From positions 930,001 to 994,000 of the forward strand of contig NZ_CP141832.1 in the NCBI RefSeq assembly GCF_043633585.1: DNA of 64,000 bases. Reading direction: 5' to 3'. Below are positions 50,890 to 59,643 of this stretch, in pieces. The position numbers and the translations under genes were made by a program. Every line of letters starts with the position of its first letter. Positions within the stretch are counted from its first letter, which is position 1. The notes under the pieces are model-generated. The model saw nothing but the letters and a program-made list of their open reading frames with translations. It was not told where the DNA came from and searched no databases. The stretch is from Lacrimispora sinapis. Lineage in GTDB: Bacteria; Bacillota; Clostridia; Lachnospirales; Lachnospiraceae.

Positions 50890-51357
50890 ATGGCAAAAAG
50901 GGAAGAGTACGAAGCAAAGACAGAGAGCTTCTTGATGCCCCTTATGAAAGAGAACAATTTTGAACTGGTTGATGTGGAATATGTAAAAGAAGCAGGAAAC
51001 TGGTATTTAAGGGCTTATATAGATAAAGAAGGCGGAATCACAGTGGACGACTGTGAGATTATCAGCCGCAGGCTGGGAGACTGGCTGGATGAAAAAGATT
51101 TTATTGCGGACAGCTACATTCTTGAGGTCAGTTCCCCTGGACTTGGCAGACCTCTTAAAAAGGATAAAGACTTTGAAAGAAGTATTGGAAAAGATGTGGA
51201 AATCCGTTTATATAAGGCTTTGAATAAACAAAAGGATTTTAATGGAACACTGAAATCTTACGATAAGGAAACTGTAACCATAATCCAGGAAGATGAAACC
51301 GAGCTCGTGTTTGGCCGTCCGGAAATTGCATTGATCCGTCTGGCATTTGATTTCTAA
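50890..51357 (+). CDS. rimP: Ribosome maturation factor RimP
   Basis: A 155-residue factor for 30S subunit maturation. Family blocks: FELVDVEYVKEAGNWYLRAY, GGITVDDCEIISRRLGDWLD, SYILEVSSPGLGRPLK and the C-terminal SH3-like domain ending GRPEIALIRLAFDF. ATG 50890 after GGGAGGAAG is preferred to the earlier ATG at 50842. It is the first gene of the nusA-infB operon. Confidence 0.95.
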   Translation: MAKREEYEAKTESFLMPLMKENNFELVDVEYVKEAGNWYLRAYIDKEGGITVDDCEIISRRLGDWLDEKDFIADSYILEVSSPGLGRPLKKDKDFERSIGKDVEIRLYKALNKQKDFNGTLKSYDKETVTIIQEDETELVFGRPEIALIRLAFDF

Positions 51358-51386
51358 ACAGTAAGAAATATTAGGAGGATAAAAAA

Positions 51387-52580
51387 ATGAATAAGGAACT
51401 GTTAGAAGCACTGAATATTCTGGAAAAGGAGAATAACATCAGCAAGGAAACCCTGCTGGAAGCAATTGAAAATTCCCTCCTGACGGCGTGCAAGAATCAT
51501 TTTGGAAAAGCAGATAATATCAAGGTAAGTATCAATCATGATACCTGTGATTTTAATGTTTTTGCGGAAAAAGAAGTGGTTGAAACAGTTGAAGATCCTC
51601 TGCTCCAGATCAGTCTTGCGGATGCAAAGATGACAGATCCTAAATATGAGTTGGGTGATGTGATTCATTGTCAGATAGATTCAAAAAAATTTGGAAGAAT
51701 TGCTACACAGAATGCCAAGAATGTGATTTTGCAGAAGATCCGTGAAGAAGGAAGAAAATCGCTTTACAATGACTGGTACTGCCAGGAAAGGGAAGTGGTT
51801 ACAGGAATTGTACAGAGATACTTGGGCAGAAATGTGAGCATTAATCTGGGAAAAGTGGACGCTATTTTAAACGAAGCAGAGATGGTAAAGAGCGAAGTAT
51901 TTAAGCCAACCGAGCATATCAAGGTTCTTGTACTGGAAGTAAAGGATACTCCAAAAGGGCCAAGGATTTCTGTTTCAAGAACCCATCCGGATCTTGTAAA
52001 ACGCCTCTTTGAATCCGAGGTTGCGGAAGTCAAGGATGGAACCGTAGAGATCAAGGCCATTGCCAGAGAAGCTGGTTCCAGAACGAAGATCGCAGTGAAA
52101 TCCAATGAAGCCAATGTAGATCCTGTAGGCGCATGTGTTGGTTTAAACGGTGCCAGAGTCAATTCCATTGTCAACGAATTAAGAGGCGAGAAAATTGATA
52201 TTATTAACTGGGATGATAATCCTGCCTATCTGATTGAGAATGCGTTAAGCCCTGCAAAGGTTATTTGTGTGGTTGCGGATGAGGATTCAAAGGAAGCACA
52301 GGTTATCGTACCGGATTACCAGTTATCCCTTGCCATTGGTAAGGAGGGTCAGAATGCAAGACTTGCAGCAAGACTTACTGGATATAAAATTGATATTAAG
52401 AGCGAGACACAGGCAAGAGAGCTTGGCCTTTTTGAAGAGCTGGGACTTCAATACCAGGAAGGAAATGAAGGGTTTGGCGGCGAATTTCTGGAAGACGGCG
52501 ATCAGGAAACAACAGACTACCAGGAAGAGTATCCTTATGGCGGTCAGGAAGACAGCCTGGCTGGTGACAACCAGGAATAA
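51387..52580 (+). CDS. nusA: Transcription factor NusA
   Basis: A 397-residue transcription elongation and termination factor. An N-terminal RNAP-binding domain (1 to about 125) is followed by S1 (about 130-200), KH1 and KH2 (about 205-345; VGACVGLNGARVNSIVNELR and LAIGKEGQNARLAARLTGYK). A short acidic, Gln-rich tail ends it, without the AR repeats of enterobacterial NusA. TTAGGAGGA precedes the ATG. Confidence 0.97.
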   Translation: MNKELLEALNILEKENNISKETLLEAIENSLLTACKNHFGKADNIKVSINHDTCDFNVFAEKEVVETVEDPLLQISLADAKMTDPKYELGDVIHCQIDSKKFGRIATQNAKNVILQKIREEGRKSLYNDWYCQEREVVTGIVQRYLGRNVSINLGKVDAILNEAEMVKSEVFKPTEHIKVLVLEVKDTPKGPRISVSRTHPDLVKRLFESEVAEVKDGTVEIKAIAREAGSRTKIAVKSNEANVDPVGACVGLNGARVNSIVNELRGEKIDIINWDDNPAYLIENALSPAKVICVVADEDSKEAQVIVPDYQLSLAIGKEGQNARLAARLTGYKIDIKSETQARELGLFEELGLQYQEGNEGFGGEFLEDGDQETTDYQEEYPYGGQEDSLAGDNQE

Positions 52581-52603
52581 AGAAAACGGGAAGTGATGGA
52601 AGC

Positions 52604-52873
52604 GTGAGTGCAAAAAAAATACCCCTCAGACAGTGTGTCGGCTGTGGTGAGATGAAAAATAAGAAAGAGATGATTCGTGTGCTGAAGACCTCGGAGGATG
52701 AGATTGTCCTCGATGCGACAGGGCGTAAAAATGGCCGTGGGGCTTATCTGTGCCCTTCTATGAAGTGTTTTAAGAAGGCAGTGAAAAGTAAAGGCCTGGA
52801 GCGTTCTTTCAAGATGGCGATCCCAAAAGAAGTATACGAAACATTGGAAAAGGAGATGGAAGAGTTTGGATAA
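52604..52873 (+). CDS. ylxR: YlxR (DUF448) RNA-binding protein
   Basis: An 89-residue protein with the family hallmarks PLRQCVGCGEMKNKKEMIR and GRKNGRGAYLCPSMKCF. YlxR family members bind RNA or nucleoid targets and have been linked to RNase P. The start is GTG, after a weak purine-rich site. Its 3' end overlaps ylxQ by 8 bases. Confidence 0.92.
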   Translation: MSAKKIPLRQCVGCGEMKNKKEMIRVLKTSEDEIVLDATGRKNGRGAYLCPSMKCFKKAVKSKGLERSFKMAIPKEVYETLEKEMEEFG

Positions 52874-53264
52874 CAGACAGAAGATCCTGAATCTGATTGG
52901 TCTGGCCACCAAAGCAGGAAAAACTGCGAGCGGGGAATTTATGACAGAAAAATCTGTTAAGGCAGGAAAGGCATCATTAGTAATTGTTTCGGAGGAAGCC
53001 TCAGATAATACCAAAAAGATGTTTACCAACATGTGTACTTACTATAAGGTTCCTATCTACTTCTTTGCAAGTAAAAGTGAACTTGGCCACGCGATGGGGA
53101 AAGAGATGAGGGCGTCTCTTGTTATCGTGGATAACGGGTTTGCTAAGGCAGTCGTGAAACTAATGAATACAATGGCCGGTAGTGATTGTGAGAATCAGCC
53201 TTCACATCTACCAGCATGTGCTGTAGAATGTGCACAGAATGGAGGAAAGCATGAGAGTATATGA
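52866..53264 (+). CDS. ylxQ: YlxQ, L7Ae/L30e-like RNA-binding protein
   Basis: A 132-residue protein with an L7Ae/L30e-type domain over residues 5-105 (LNLIGLATKAGKTASGEF, ASLVIVSEEASDNTKK, ELGHAMGKEMRASLVIVDN). Relatives bind kink-turn RNA. Its start is TTG, overlapping ylxR by 8 bases. The C-terminal 30 residues (CENQPSHLPACAVECAQNGG) look like an unconserved extension that runs over the infB ribosome site and overlaps infB by 14 bases. Confidence 0.9.
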   Translation: MDNRQKILNLIGLATKAGKTASGEFMTEKSVKAGKASLVIVSEEASDNTKKMFTNMCTYYKVPIYFFASKSELGHAMGKEMRASLVIVDNGFAKAVVKLMNTMAGSDCENQPSHLPACAVECAQNGGKHESI

Positions 53265-56200
53265 TCTGGCAAAGGAACTCGGAAAAGATAGTAGTAAGGA
53301 GATACTGGATATCTTGGAAAAGCATAGTATAAATTTAAAAAGTTCATCAAATATTACAGAAGAGCAGGCAGCAATCGTGAAGAAAGAAGTGGGTGGTCAT
53401 AGTAAGAGTAATTCTTCCGGACCTTCAGACACCACAGATGGAGATGACGATGCACCAAAGAAGAAAATAGCAGCGGTATTCCGCCCTCAAAACGCGCAGA
53501 TGAAACCGCAGGGCCAGAGAGGAAGAGACGGCAGACCGTACCAGAACTCCAATCAAGGCTCCGGACAAAGAGATTATCCTGTTAGAAATCAGCAGGTAAC
53601 AGAACAGCCTGTATCATCTGCAGCAGCAGAAGCAGGAGAACATAATTCAGCAGGAAGTGACGGCGCAAGACCTCAGAGCCAGGGCGGCTACCAGGGAAAC
53701 CGTGATGGAAGACCGCAGGGCCAGGGAGGTTACCAGGGCAACCGTCCTCAGGGCGGCGGTTACCAGGGAAACCGTGACGGAAGACCGCAGGGCCAGGGAG
53801 GCTATCAGGGCAACCGTGATGGAAGACCGCAGGGCCAGGGCGGTTACCAGGGCAACCGTCCTCAGGGCGGCGGTTACCAGGGAAACCGTGACGGAAGACC
53901 GCAGGGTCAGGGAGGTTACCAGGGCAACCGTCCCCAGGGCAGCGGTTACCAGGGAAACCGTGACGGAAGACCGCAGGGCCAGGGAGGTTACCAGGGCAAC
54001 CGTCCCCAGGGCGGAGGCTACCAGGGAAACCGTGACGGAAGACCGCAGGGCCAGGGAGGCTATCAGGGCAATCGTCCCCAGGGCGGAGGCTACCAGGGAA
54101 ACCGTGACGGAAGACCGCAGGGCCAGGGAGGCTATCAGGGAAACCGTCCCCAGGGCGGAGGCTATCAGGGAAACCGTGACGGAAGACCGCAGGGCCAGGG
54201 AGGCTATCAGGGAAACCGTTCCCAGGGCGGAGGTTATCAGGGAAACCGTCCCCAGGGCGGAGGCTATCAGGGAAACCGTGATGGAAGACCGCAGGGTCAG
54301 GGCGGTTACCAGGGCAATCGTGACGGAAGATCCCAGGGAGCACGTACCGGAAGAGATGGTGCTCCGAAGAGTTTCGATACACCCATTCAGTCAAAGCCAA
54401 CCAGCAACAGAGCGGTAAAGAACTCTTATAAAAATGACCGTTTTGATAAGAGAGACAAAGATGATGAGGCAAAGAAAGCTCTGGCAAAGGGCGGCAAAGG
54501 ATTAAAAACTCCTATCCAGCCACCGGTGCATAAAGAGGCTAAGGTAGAGGAAATTAAAACCATTACCATTCCTGAGGTCTTAACCATCAAAGAACTGGCT
54601 GAGCACATGAAGCTTCAGCCGTCTGTGATTGTAAAGAAACTGTTCTTACAGGGCAAAATCGTTACACTCAATACAGAAATCAACTATGAGCAGGCAGAAG
54701 AGATCGCCATGGAATATGACGTACTTTGTGAGAAAGAAATCAAAGTAGATGTCATTGAAGAACTGCTGAAGGAAGAAGAAGAAGATGAGAAAGACATGGT
54801 TTCCAGACCGCCGGTTGTTTGTGTTATGGGCCACGTTGATCATGGTAAAACCTCTCTTCTTGATGCCATCCGTCAGACCAGCGTAACCTCCAGAGAAGCC
54901 GGAGGTATTACCCAGCACATCGGTGCTTATATGGTAGATGTAAACGGACAGAAGATCACATTTTTAGATACACCTGGACATGAGGCATTTACAGCGATGC
55001 GTATGAGAGGTGCCCAGTCCACAGACATTGCAATCTTAGTGGTTGCTGCAGATGACGGTGTTATGCCACAGACGGTGGAAGCCATCAATCATGCGAAAGC
55101 AGCAGGCGTGGAGATCATTGTTGCAATAAATAAAATTGATAAACCAAGTGCCAATATTGACCGTGTAAAACAGGAATTATCCGAATATGAACTGATTTCT
55201 GAGGATTGGGGCGGAAGCACTGTCTTTGTACCGGTTTCTGCACATACAAAAGAAGGAATCAAGGAACTTCTTGAAATGATTCTCCTTACTTCTGAAGTAA
55301 AGGAATTAAAAGCGAATCCGAACCGCCGCGCAAGAGGTCTCATCATTGAAGCCGAGCTTGATAAGGGAAAAGGTCCTGTTGCTACTGTACTGGTACAGAA
55401 GGGAACCCTGCATGTAGGTGATACGGTCGCTGCCGGTTCCTGCTATGGTAAGGTTCGTGCCATGATGGATGATAAGGGCCGCAGAGTCAAAGAGGCAGGT
55501 CCCTCAACACCCGTTGAGATCCTTGGTCTGAACGACGTTCCCAATGCAGGCGAAGTTTTAGTTGGAACTGACAATGAAAAAGAAGCAAGAAGCTTTGCGG
55601 AAACATTTATTTCCGAAGGAAAGAATAAATTACTGGAAGATACAAAAGCTAAGTTATCATTGGATGATTTGTTCAGCCAGATCAAGGCCGGCAATGTAAA
55701 AGAACTGCCGATCATTGTGAAGGCAGATGTACAGGGATCTGTAGAAGCGGTAAAACAGAGTCTTGTGAAGCTGTCCAATGAAGAAGTTGTGGTAAAAGTG
55801 ATTCATGGCGGCGTAGGTGCCATCAATGAATCCGACGTTTCCCTTGCTTCCGCCTCCAATGCGATTATCATCGGGTTTAACGTAAGACCTGATGTAACAG
55901 CCAAATCCATTGCGGACAGGGAAAAAGTAGATATGAGACTTTACAAAGTAATCTATCAGGCGATTGCAGATGTTGAATCCGCCATGAAGGGAATGCTTGA
56001 TCCGATCTTTGAAGAGCAGATCATCGGTCATGCCGTTGTGCGCCAGACCTTTAAGGCTTCCGGAGTTGGTACCATTGCCGGTTCCTATGTCCTGGATGGC
56101 AAATTCACCAGAGGCTGCAGTGTTCGTATCACAAGAGCCGGAGAAAAGATTTACGATGGTCCGCTTGTTTCCTTAAAGAGATTTAAAGATGATGTGAAGG

Positions 56201-56304
56201 AAGTAGCGACCGGTTATGAGTGTGGTCTTGTATTTGAAAAGTTTAATGATATCCAGGAAGACGATATGATTGAAGCATATGCCATGGTAGAGGTTCCCCG
56301 CTAG
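53251..56304 (+). CDS. infB: Translation initiation factor IF-2 with long Gly/Arg/Gln repeat region
   Basis: A 1017-residue initiation GTPase that delivers fMet-tRNA to the 30S subunit. The N-terminal IF2_N-like helix domain (VYDLAKELGKDSSKEILDIL) is followed by an extended disordered region. In it, GYQGNR recurs 18 times with alternating DGRPQGQG and PQGG spacers (coding about 53680-54330). A second IF2_N domain (TIKELAEHMKLQPSVIVKKL), the G domain (GHVDHGKTS, DTPGHEAF, NKIDK) and domains II-IV follow. GGAGGAAA sets the start. The core is normal; the repeat is unusually long and regular. Confidence 0.96.
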   Translation: MRVYDLAKELGKDSSKEILDILEKHSINLKSSSNITEEQAAIVKKEVGGHSKSNSSGPSDTTDGDDDAPKKKIAAVFRPQNAQMKPQGQRGRDGRPYQNSNQGSGQRDYPVRNQQVTEQPVSSAAAEAGEHNSAGSDGARPQSQGGYQGNRDGRPQGQGGYQGNRPQGGGYQGNRDGRPQGQGGYQGNRDGRPQGQGGYQGNRPQGGGYQGNRDGRPQGQGGYQGNRPQGSGYQGNRDGRPQGQGGYQGNRPQGGGYQGNRDGRPQGQGGYQGNRPQGGGYQGNRDGRPQGQGGYQGNRPQGGGYQGNRDGRPQGQGGYQGNRSQGGGYQGNRPQGGGYQGNRDGRPQGQGGYQGNRDGRSQGARTGRDGAPKSFDTPIQSKPTSNRAVKNSYKNDRFDKRDKDDEAKKALAKGGKGLKTPIQPPVHKEAKVEEIKTITIPEVLTIKELAEHMKLQPSVIVKKLFLQGKIVTLNTEINYEQAEEIAMEYDVLCEKEIKVDVIEELLKEEEEDEKDMVSRPPVVCVMGHVDHGKTSLLDAIRQTSVTSREAGGITQHIGAYMVDVNGQKITFLDTPGHEAFTAMRMRGAQSTDIAILVVAADDGVMPQTVEAINHAKAAGVEIIVAINKIDKPSANIDRVKQELSEYELISEDWGGSTVFVPVSAHTKEGIKELLEMILLTSEVKELKANPNRRARGLIIEAELDKGKGPVATVLVQKGTLHVGDTVAAGSCYGKVRAMMDDKGRRVKEAGPSTPVEILGLNDVPNAGEVLVGTDNEKEARSFAETFISEGKNKLLEDTKAKLSLDDLFSQIKAGNVKELPIIVKADVQGSVEAVKQSLVKLSNEEVVVKVIHGGVGAINESDVSLASASNAIIIGFNVRPDVTAKSIADREKVDMRLYKVIYQAIADVESAMKGMLDPIFEEQIIGHAVVRQTFKASGVGTIAGSYVLDGKFTRGCSVRITRAGEKIYDGPLVSLKRFKDDVKEVATGYECGLVFEKFNDIQEDDMIEAYAMVEVPR
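53680..54335 (+). repeat. Tandem repeat inside infB (18 GYQGNR units)
   Basis: Near-identical units of about 33-36 bases, arranged as higher-order pairs with DGRPQGQG and PQGG spacers. Silent differences between copies suggest repeated duplication. Both another plus-strand frame and the antisense frame stay open through it, purely as a result of the repeat. Confidence 0.9.
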
Positions 56305-56333
56305 GAACTCTCCGCCTGGAATTTAGAAAGATG

Positions 56334-56360
56334 AGCCCGTATTTGCGGGCTGGTCTTTTT
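56334..56360 (+). terminator. Hairpin between infB and rbfA
   Basis: AGCCCG (56334-56339) pairs with CGGGCT (56346-56351), followed 4 bases later by five T. It may attenuate rather than end the operon. Confidence 0.5.
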
Positions 56361-56390
56361 GAAAATGCGGATAAAAGCGAAAGGAATAAC

Positions 56391-56753
56391 ATGCGTAAAA
56401 ACAGTATAAAGAATACAAGAATCAATATGGAGGTCCAGAGGGAATTAAGCCAGATTATCCGTTTGGAAATCAAAGATCCAAGAATTCACCCCATGACTAC
56501 CGTTGTTGCCGTACAGGTAACTCCGGACTTGAAATTCTGTAAGGCTTATATCAGTATTCTGGGTGATGAGGAAGCAGGAAAAGCTACCATTGAAGGTTTA
56601 AAAAGCGCAGAAGGCTATATCCGCCGGGAGCTGGCAAGAAGAGTGAATCTGCGAAATACACCAGAAATCAAGTTCATTCTGGATCAATCCATAGAGTATG
56701 GTGTCAACATGTCCAGACTGATCGACGAGGTCACTAAAGACATCAAAGATTAA
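56391..56753 (+). CDS. rbfA: Ribosome-binding factor A
   Basis: A 120-residue KH-like 30S maturation and cold-adaptation factor. The conserved INMEVQRELSQIIRLEIKDP, VQVTPDLKFCKAYISILG and RRVNLRNTPEIKFILDQSIE blocks cover the full family length. ATG 56391 after AAAGGAA is preferred to the earlier in-frame ATG at 56331, which lies at the leader hairpin. Confidence 0.95.
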   Translation: MRKNSIKNTRINMEVQRELSQIIRLEIKDPRIHPMTTVVAVQVTPDLKFCKAYISILGDEEAGKATIEGLKSAEGYIRRELARRVNLRNTPEIKFILDQSIEYGVNMSRLIDEVTKDIKD

Positions 56754-56765
56754 GGAGGTGGACCA

Positions 56766-57716
56766 TTGAGTACCTTTGATACGATCCTTAAAGATGTAAA
56801 AAAAGCGGCCATTATGGGCCATGTCCGTCCGGACGGGGACTGTGTAGGTTCCTGTCTGGCGGTTTACAATTACTTAAATGAGAATTATCCGGAAGTGGAG
56901 GCTGTGATTTATTTGGAGACTCCGTCGGATAAATTTGGATACTTAAAAAATTTTAACACCATTGTCAGTGATTTTACGGAAGACAAAGAATATGATTTAT
57001 GCATTTGCCTTGACAGCAGTGACACCCTTCGGTTCGGGGAAGCGGTCAAATATTTAAAGTCGGCGAAAAAAAGCATTTGTGTGGATCATCACATTACCAA
57101 CGTAAGGTATGCGGATCAAAATATAGTGGAGGACCATGCCAGCTCTACCTGTGAAGTGCTCTTCGGTCTGTTTGAGGAAGATAAGATCAGCAAAGAGGTG
57201 GCAGAATGTATTTACACCGGAATCATTCATGATACGGGAGTGTTTAAATACGACTGTACCTCCAGAAGGACCATGGAAATTGCAGGAAAGATGATGGAAA
57301 AGGGAATTGATTTTTCCAGAATCATCGACGACAGCTTTTACCGGAAAACCTATCTCCAGAACCAGATTCTTGGAAGAGCGCTGCTGGAGAGCATAACCTT
57401 TCATGATAACCAGTGCATTTTCAGTGTGATCAGCAAAAAGGATATGGATTTTTATGGAGTCACAAGCGGTGACATGGATGGGATCATTGACCAGCTTCGG
57501 ATTACAGAAGGTGTGGAATGTGCGATTTTCATGTATGAAACGGCCTGCAGAGAATATAAGGTGAGCCTGCGTTCCAATACCAGTCTTGATGTGAGTAAAA
57601 TTGCCGTTTACTTTGGTGGCGGCGGTCATAAAAAAGCAGCTGGCTGTACCATGACAGGGAGTGTTCATGATGTGATCAACAATCTGTCGGATCAGATCGT
57701 AAAACAGCTGGATTAG
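56766..57716 (+). CDS. nrnA: DHH-DHHA1 phosphoesterase, NrnA-like oligoribonuclease/pAp phosphatase
   Basis: A 316-residue cytosolic phosphoesterase that degrades nanoRNAs and dephosphorylates pAp. The metal-site motifs are GHVRPDGDCVGS, LDSSDT, VDHHITN (DHH) and HDTGVFKY; the DHHA1 substrate-binding motif is FGGGGHKKAAGCTM. It starts with TTG, 6 bases after AGGAGG. Its place between rbfA and truB is the standard one in Firmicutes. Confidence 0.92.
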   Translation: MSTFDTILKDVKKAAIMGHVRPDGDCVGSCLAVYNYLNENYPEVEAVIYLETPSDKFGYLKNFNTIVSDFTEDKEYDLCICLDSSDTLRFGEAVKYLKSAKKSICVDHHITNVRYADQNIVEDHASSTCEVLFGLFEEDKISKEVAECIYTGIIHDTGVFKYDCTSRRTMEIAGKMMEKGIDFSRIIDDSFYRKTYLQNQILGRALLESITFHDNQCIFSVISKKDMDFYGVTSGDMDGIIDQLRITEGVECAIFMYETACREYKVSLRSNTSLDVSKIAVYFGGGGHKKAAGCTMTGSVHDVINNLSDQIVKQLD

Positions 57717-57728
57717 GAGATAAGGGCA

Positions 57729-58646
57729 ATGGCAGACGGCATCATCAATGTTTATAAGGAAAAAGGATTTACCTCTCATGACGTCGTAGCCAAAATGAGA
57801 GGTATTTTAAAGCAAAAAAAGATAGGACATACAGGAACTTTGGATCCCATGGCAGAAGGGGTGCTCCCGGTGTGCCTGGGAAAGGCCACAAAGCTTTGTG
57901 ATATGCTGACCGATAAAACCAAAACGTATGAAGCAGTTATGCTGTTGGGCATGGAAACGGATACACAGGATGTCACCGGCAAGGTCCTGGCAGAATATCC
58001 GGTCGAAGTTGACGAGTCACAGGTAAAAGAAGCGGTACTTAGCTTTTTGGGGCCTTATGATCAGATTCCGCCCATGTACTCTGCTTTAAAGGTAGATGGC
58101 AAAAAGCTCTATGAGCTGGCCAGAGCAGGAAAAGAAGTGGAACGAAAAGCAAGACCGGTGGAAATATTGGAAATTCGGGTGGACCGGATAGAACTTCCCA
58201 GGGTTACGATGACAGTGACCTGTTCCAAGGGAACCTATATCCGGACACTTTGTTATGATATCGGAAGGAAGCTGGGATGCGGAGGCTGCATGGAATCCCT
58301 TGTGCGCACCCGGGTTTCCGAATTTTGTTTAGAAGAAAGCCTGACTCTTTCCCAAATTGAAGCACTTAGGGATCAAGGAGCACTGGCGGAGCATATCCTT
58401 GCCGTGGACAAGGTATTTGGTGATTATCCGGCTTTGGTCATGAAGCCGGATTTTGATAAGCTGGTGCATAACGGAAACCCTTTTTACCGGAATCAGGCTT
58501 TGGGGGAATACACCCATGAGGCTGGACCGGTCAGGGTATATGACAGCAGCAACCAGTTCATCGGGGTCTATGAGCCAGGCAGAGAAGAGGACTTACTGAA
58601 GCCCCAAAAGGTATTTCTGGGAGGAAAAGAAAGATGGAGTATATAA
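57729..58646 (+). CDS. truB: tRNA pseudouridine(55) synthase TruB
   Basis: A 305-residue enzyme making pseudouridine 55 in tRNA. The catalytic Asp lies in GHTGTLDPMAEGVLPVCLGKA. YEAVMLLGMETDTQDVTG and CSKGTYIRTLCYDIG are further conserved blocks, and the C-terminal 60 residues are PUA-like. AGGAGATA precedes the ATG. It overlaps ribF by 13 bases. Confidence 0.96.
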   Translation: MADGIINVYKEKGFTSHDVVAKMRGILKQKKIGHTGTLDPMAEGVLPVCLGKATKLCDMLTDKTKTYEAVMLLGMETDTQDVTGKVLAEYPVEVDESQVKEAVLSFLGPYDQIPPMYSALKVDGKKLYELARAGKEVERKARPVEILEIRVDRIELPRVTMTVTCSKGTYIRTLCYDIGRKLGCGGCMESLVRTRVSEFCLEESLTLSQIEALRDQGALAEHILAVDKVFGDYPALVMKPDFDKLVHNGNPFYRNQALGEYTHEAGPVRVYDSSNQFIGVYEPGREEDLLKPQKVFLGGKERWSI

Positions 58647-59572
58647 CCGGAACCAGAGAATTTCAGATAGAAGAACCTGCAGTGGTGACCCTTGGAAAGT
58701 TTGACGGCCGCCACAGAGGTCATCAAAAGCTGCTCCAGACAATGGCGGAGGTTCAGAAAGAGAAAGGCTACAAGATGGCAGTCTTCACCTTTGACATGTC
58801 TCCCAATTCTCTGGAGAACGACGGGTCTCAACGGGTCATAACCACCAATCTGGAGAGAAAAAATAATCTGGAGAAAATGGGCATTGATTATCTGGTGGAA
58901 TACCCCTTTACGAAAGAAACCGCCCGTATGGAGCCGGAGCAATTTGTAAAGAATATTCTGATGGGCCAGATGAATGCAAGGACCATCGTGGTAGGAACAG
59001 ACTGCACCTTTGGCTACCGGGGCGCAGGGAATGCGGACAGCTTGAACCGGTGGAAGGAACGTTACGGGTATGAACTGATTGTCATTCAAAAAGAAAAGGA
59101 CGATCACCGTGACATCAGCAGTACATATATCAGAGAACTGCTGGATGCGGGAAACATGGAAAAGGCCAATGAGCTTTTGGGAGAGCCTTATTCGATCCAT
59201 GGAACCGTTGTTCACGGCAATCATATGGGAGGACCGATTCTGGGATTTCCCACAGCCAATATCGTCCCTGAACCGGAAAAGCACCTGCCCCTTTTCGGCG
59301 TCTATATATCCAGGGTTTATATAGACGGTAATGCTTATGGAGGAATCACCAACATCGGAAAGAAGCCCACCGTAGAAGGTGTATCCCCCGTAGGAGCAGA
59401 AACTTACATTTATGGTATAAATAAGGATATTTATGGAAAGAATATAGAAGTACAGCTATTGCACTTTGTCCGCCCGGAACGGAAATTCGACGGATTGGAG
59501 CAATTAAAAGTGCAGATAGAAAAAGACAGGGATTACGGAATGGAGTATTTAAAGAACCTGTCAAAGCAGTAA
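58634..59572 (+). CDS. ribF: Bifunctional riboflavin kinase / FAD synthetase
   Basis: A 312-residue enzyme converting riboflavin to FMN and then FAD. N-terminal FAD synthetase: TLGKFDGRHRGHQKLL and the DISSTYIRELL segment. C-terminal riboflavin kinase (about 185-312): GRPILGFPTANI-like MGGPILGFPTAN and YGGITNIGKKPTV. It overlaps truB by 13 bases with GGGAGG upstream. It is the last gene of the nusA-infB operon; rpsO, often next in Firmicutes, is elsewhere in the window. Confidence 0.95.
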   Translation: MEYITGTREFQIEEPAVVTLGKFDGRHRGHQKLLQTMAEVQKEKGYKMAVFTFDMSPNSLENDGSQRVITTNLERKNNLEKMGIDYLVEYPFTKETARMEPEQFVKNILMGQMNARTIVVGTDCTFGYRGAGNADSLNRWKERYGYELIVIQKEKDDHRDISSTYIRELLDAGNMEKANELLGEPYSIHGTVVHGNHMGGPILGFPTANIVPEPEKHLPLFGVYISRVYIDGNAYGGITNIGKKPTVEGVSPVGAETYIYGINKDIYGKNIEVQLLHFVRPERKFDGLEQLKVQIEKDRDYGMEYLKNLSKQ

Positions 59573-59643
59573 CAACTTAATTGTAAAAGAGGGGCGGCAA
59601 TCCCGCCTGGTTCACAATCAAAAACTTGCGAAGGAACGTGCAT

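Noticed and set aside
53680..54335. CRISPR-like periodic repeats
   Set aside because: The units are contiguous and in frame with IF-2, with no unique spacers.
53657..54418. 253-codon plus-strand ORF in another frame of infB
   Set aside because: Thr/Arg/Glu repeat product of the same tandem DNA repeat, inside a well-supported gene.
53582..54487. 301-codon minus-strand ORF across infB
   Set aside because: It is Pro/Gly/Asp/His repetitive and exists only because the infB repeat keeps the antisense frame free of stops; no ribosome site or family match.
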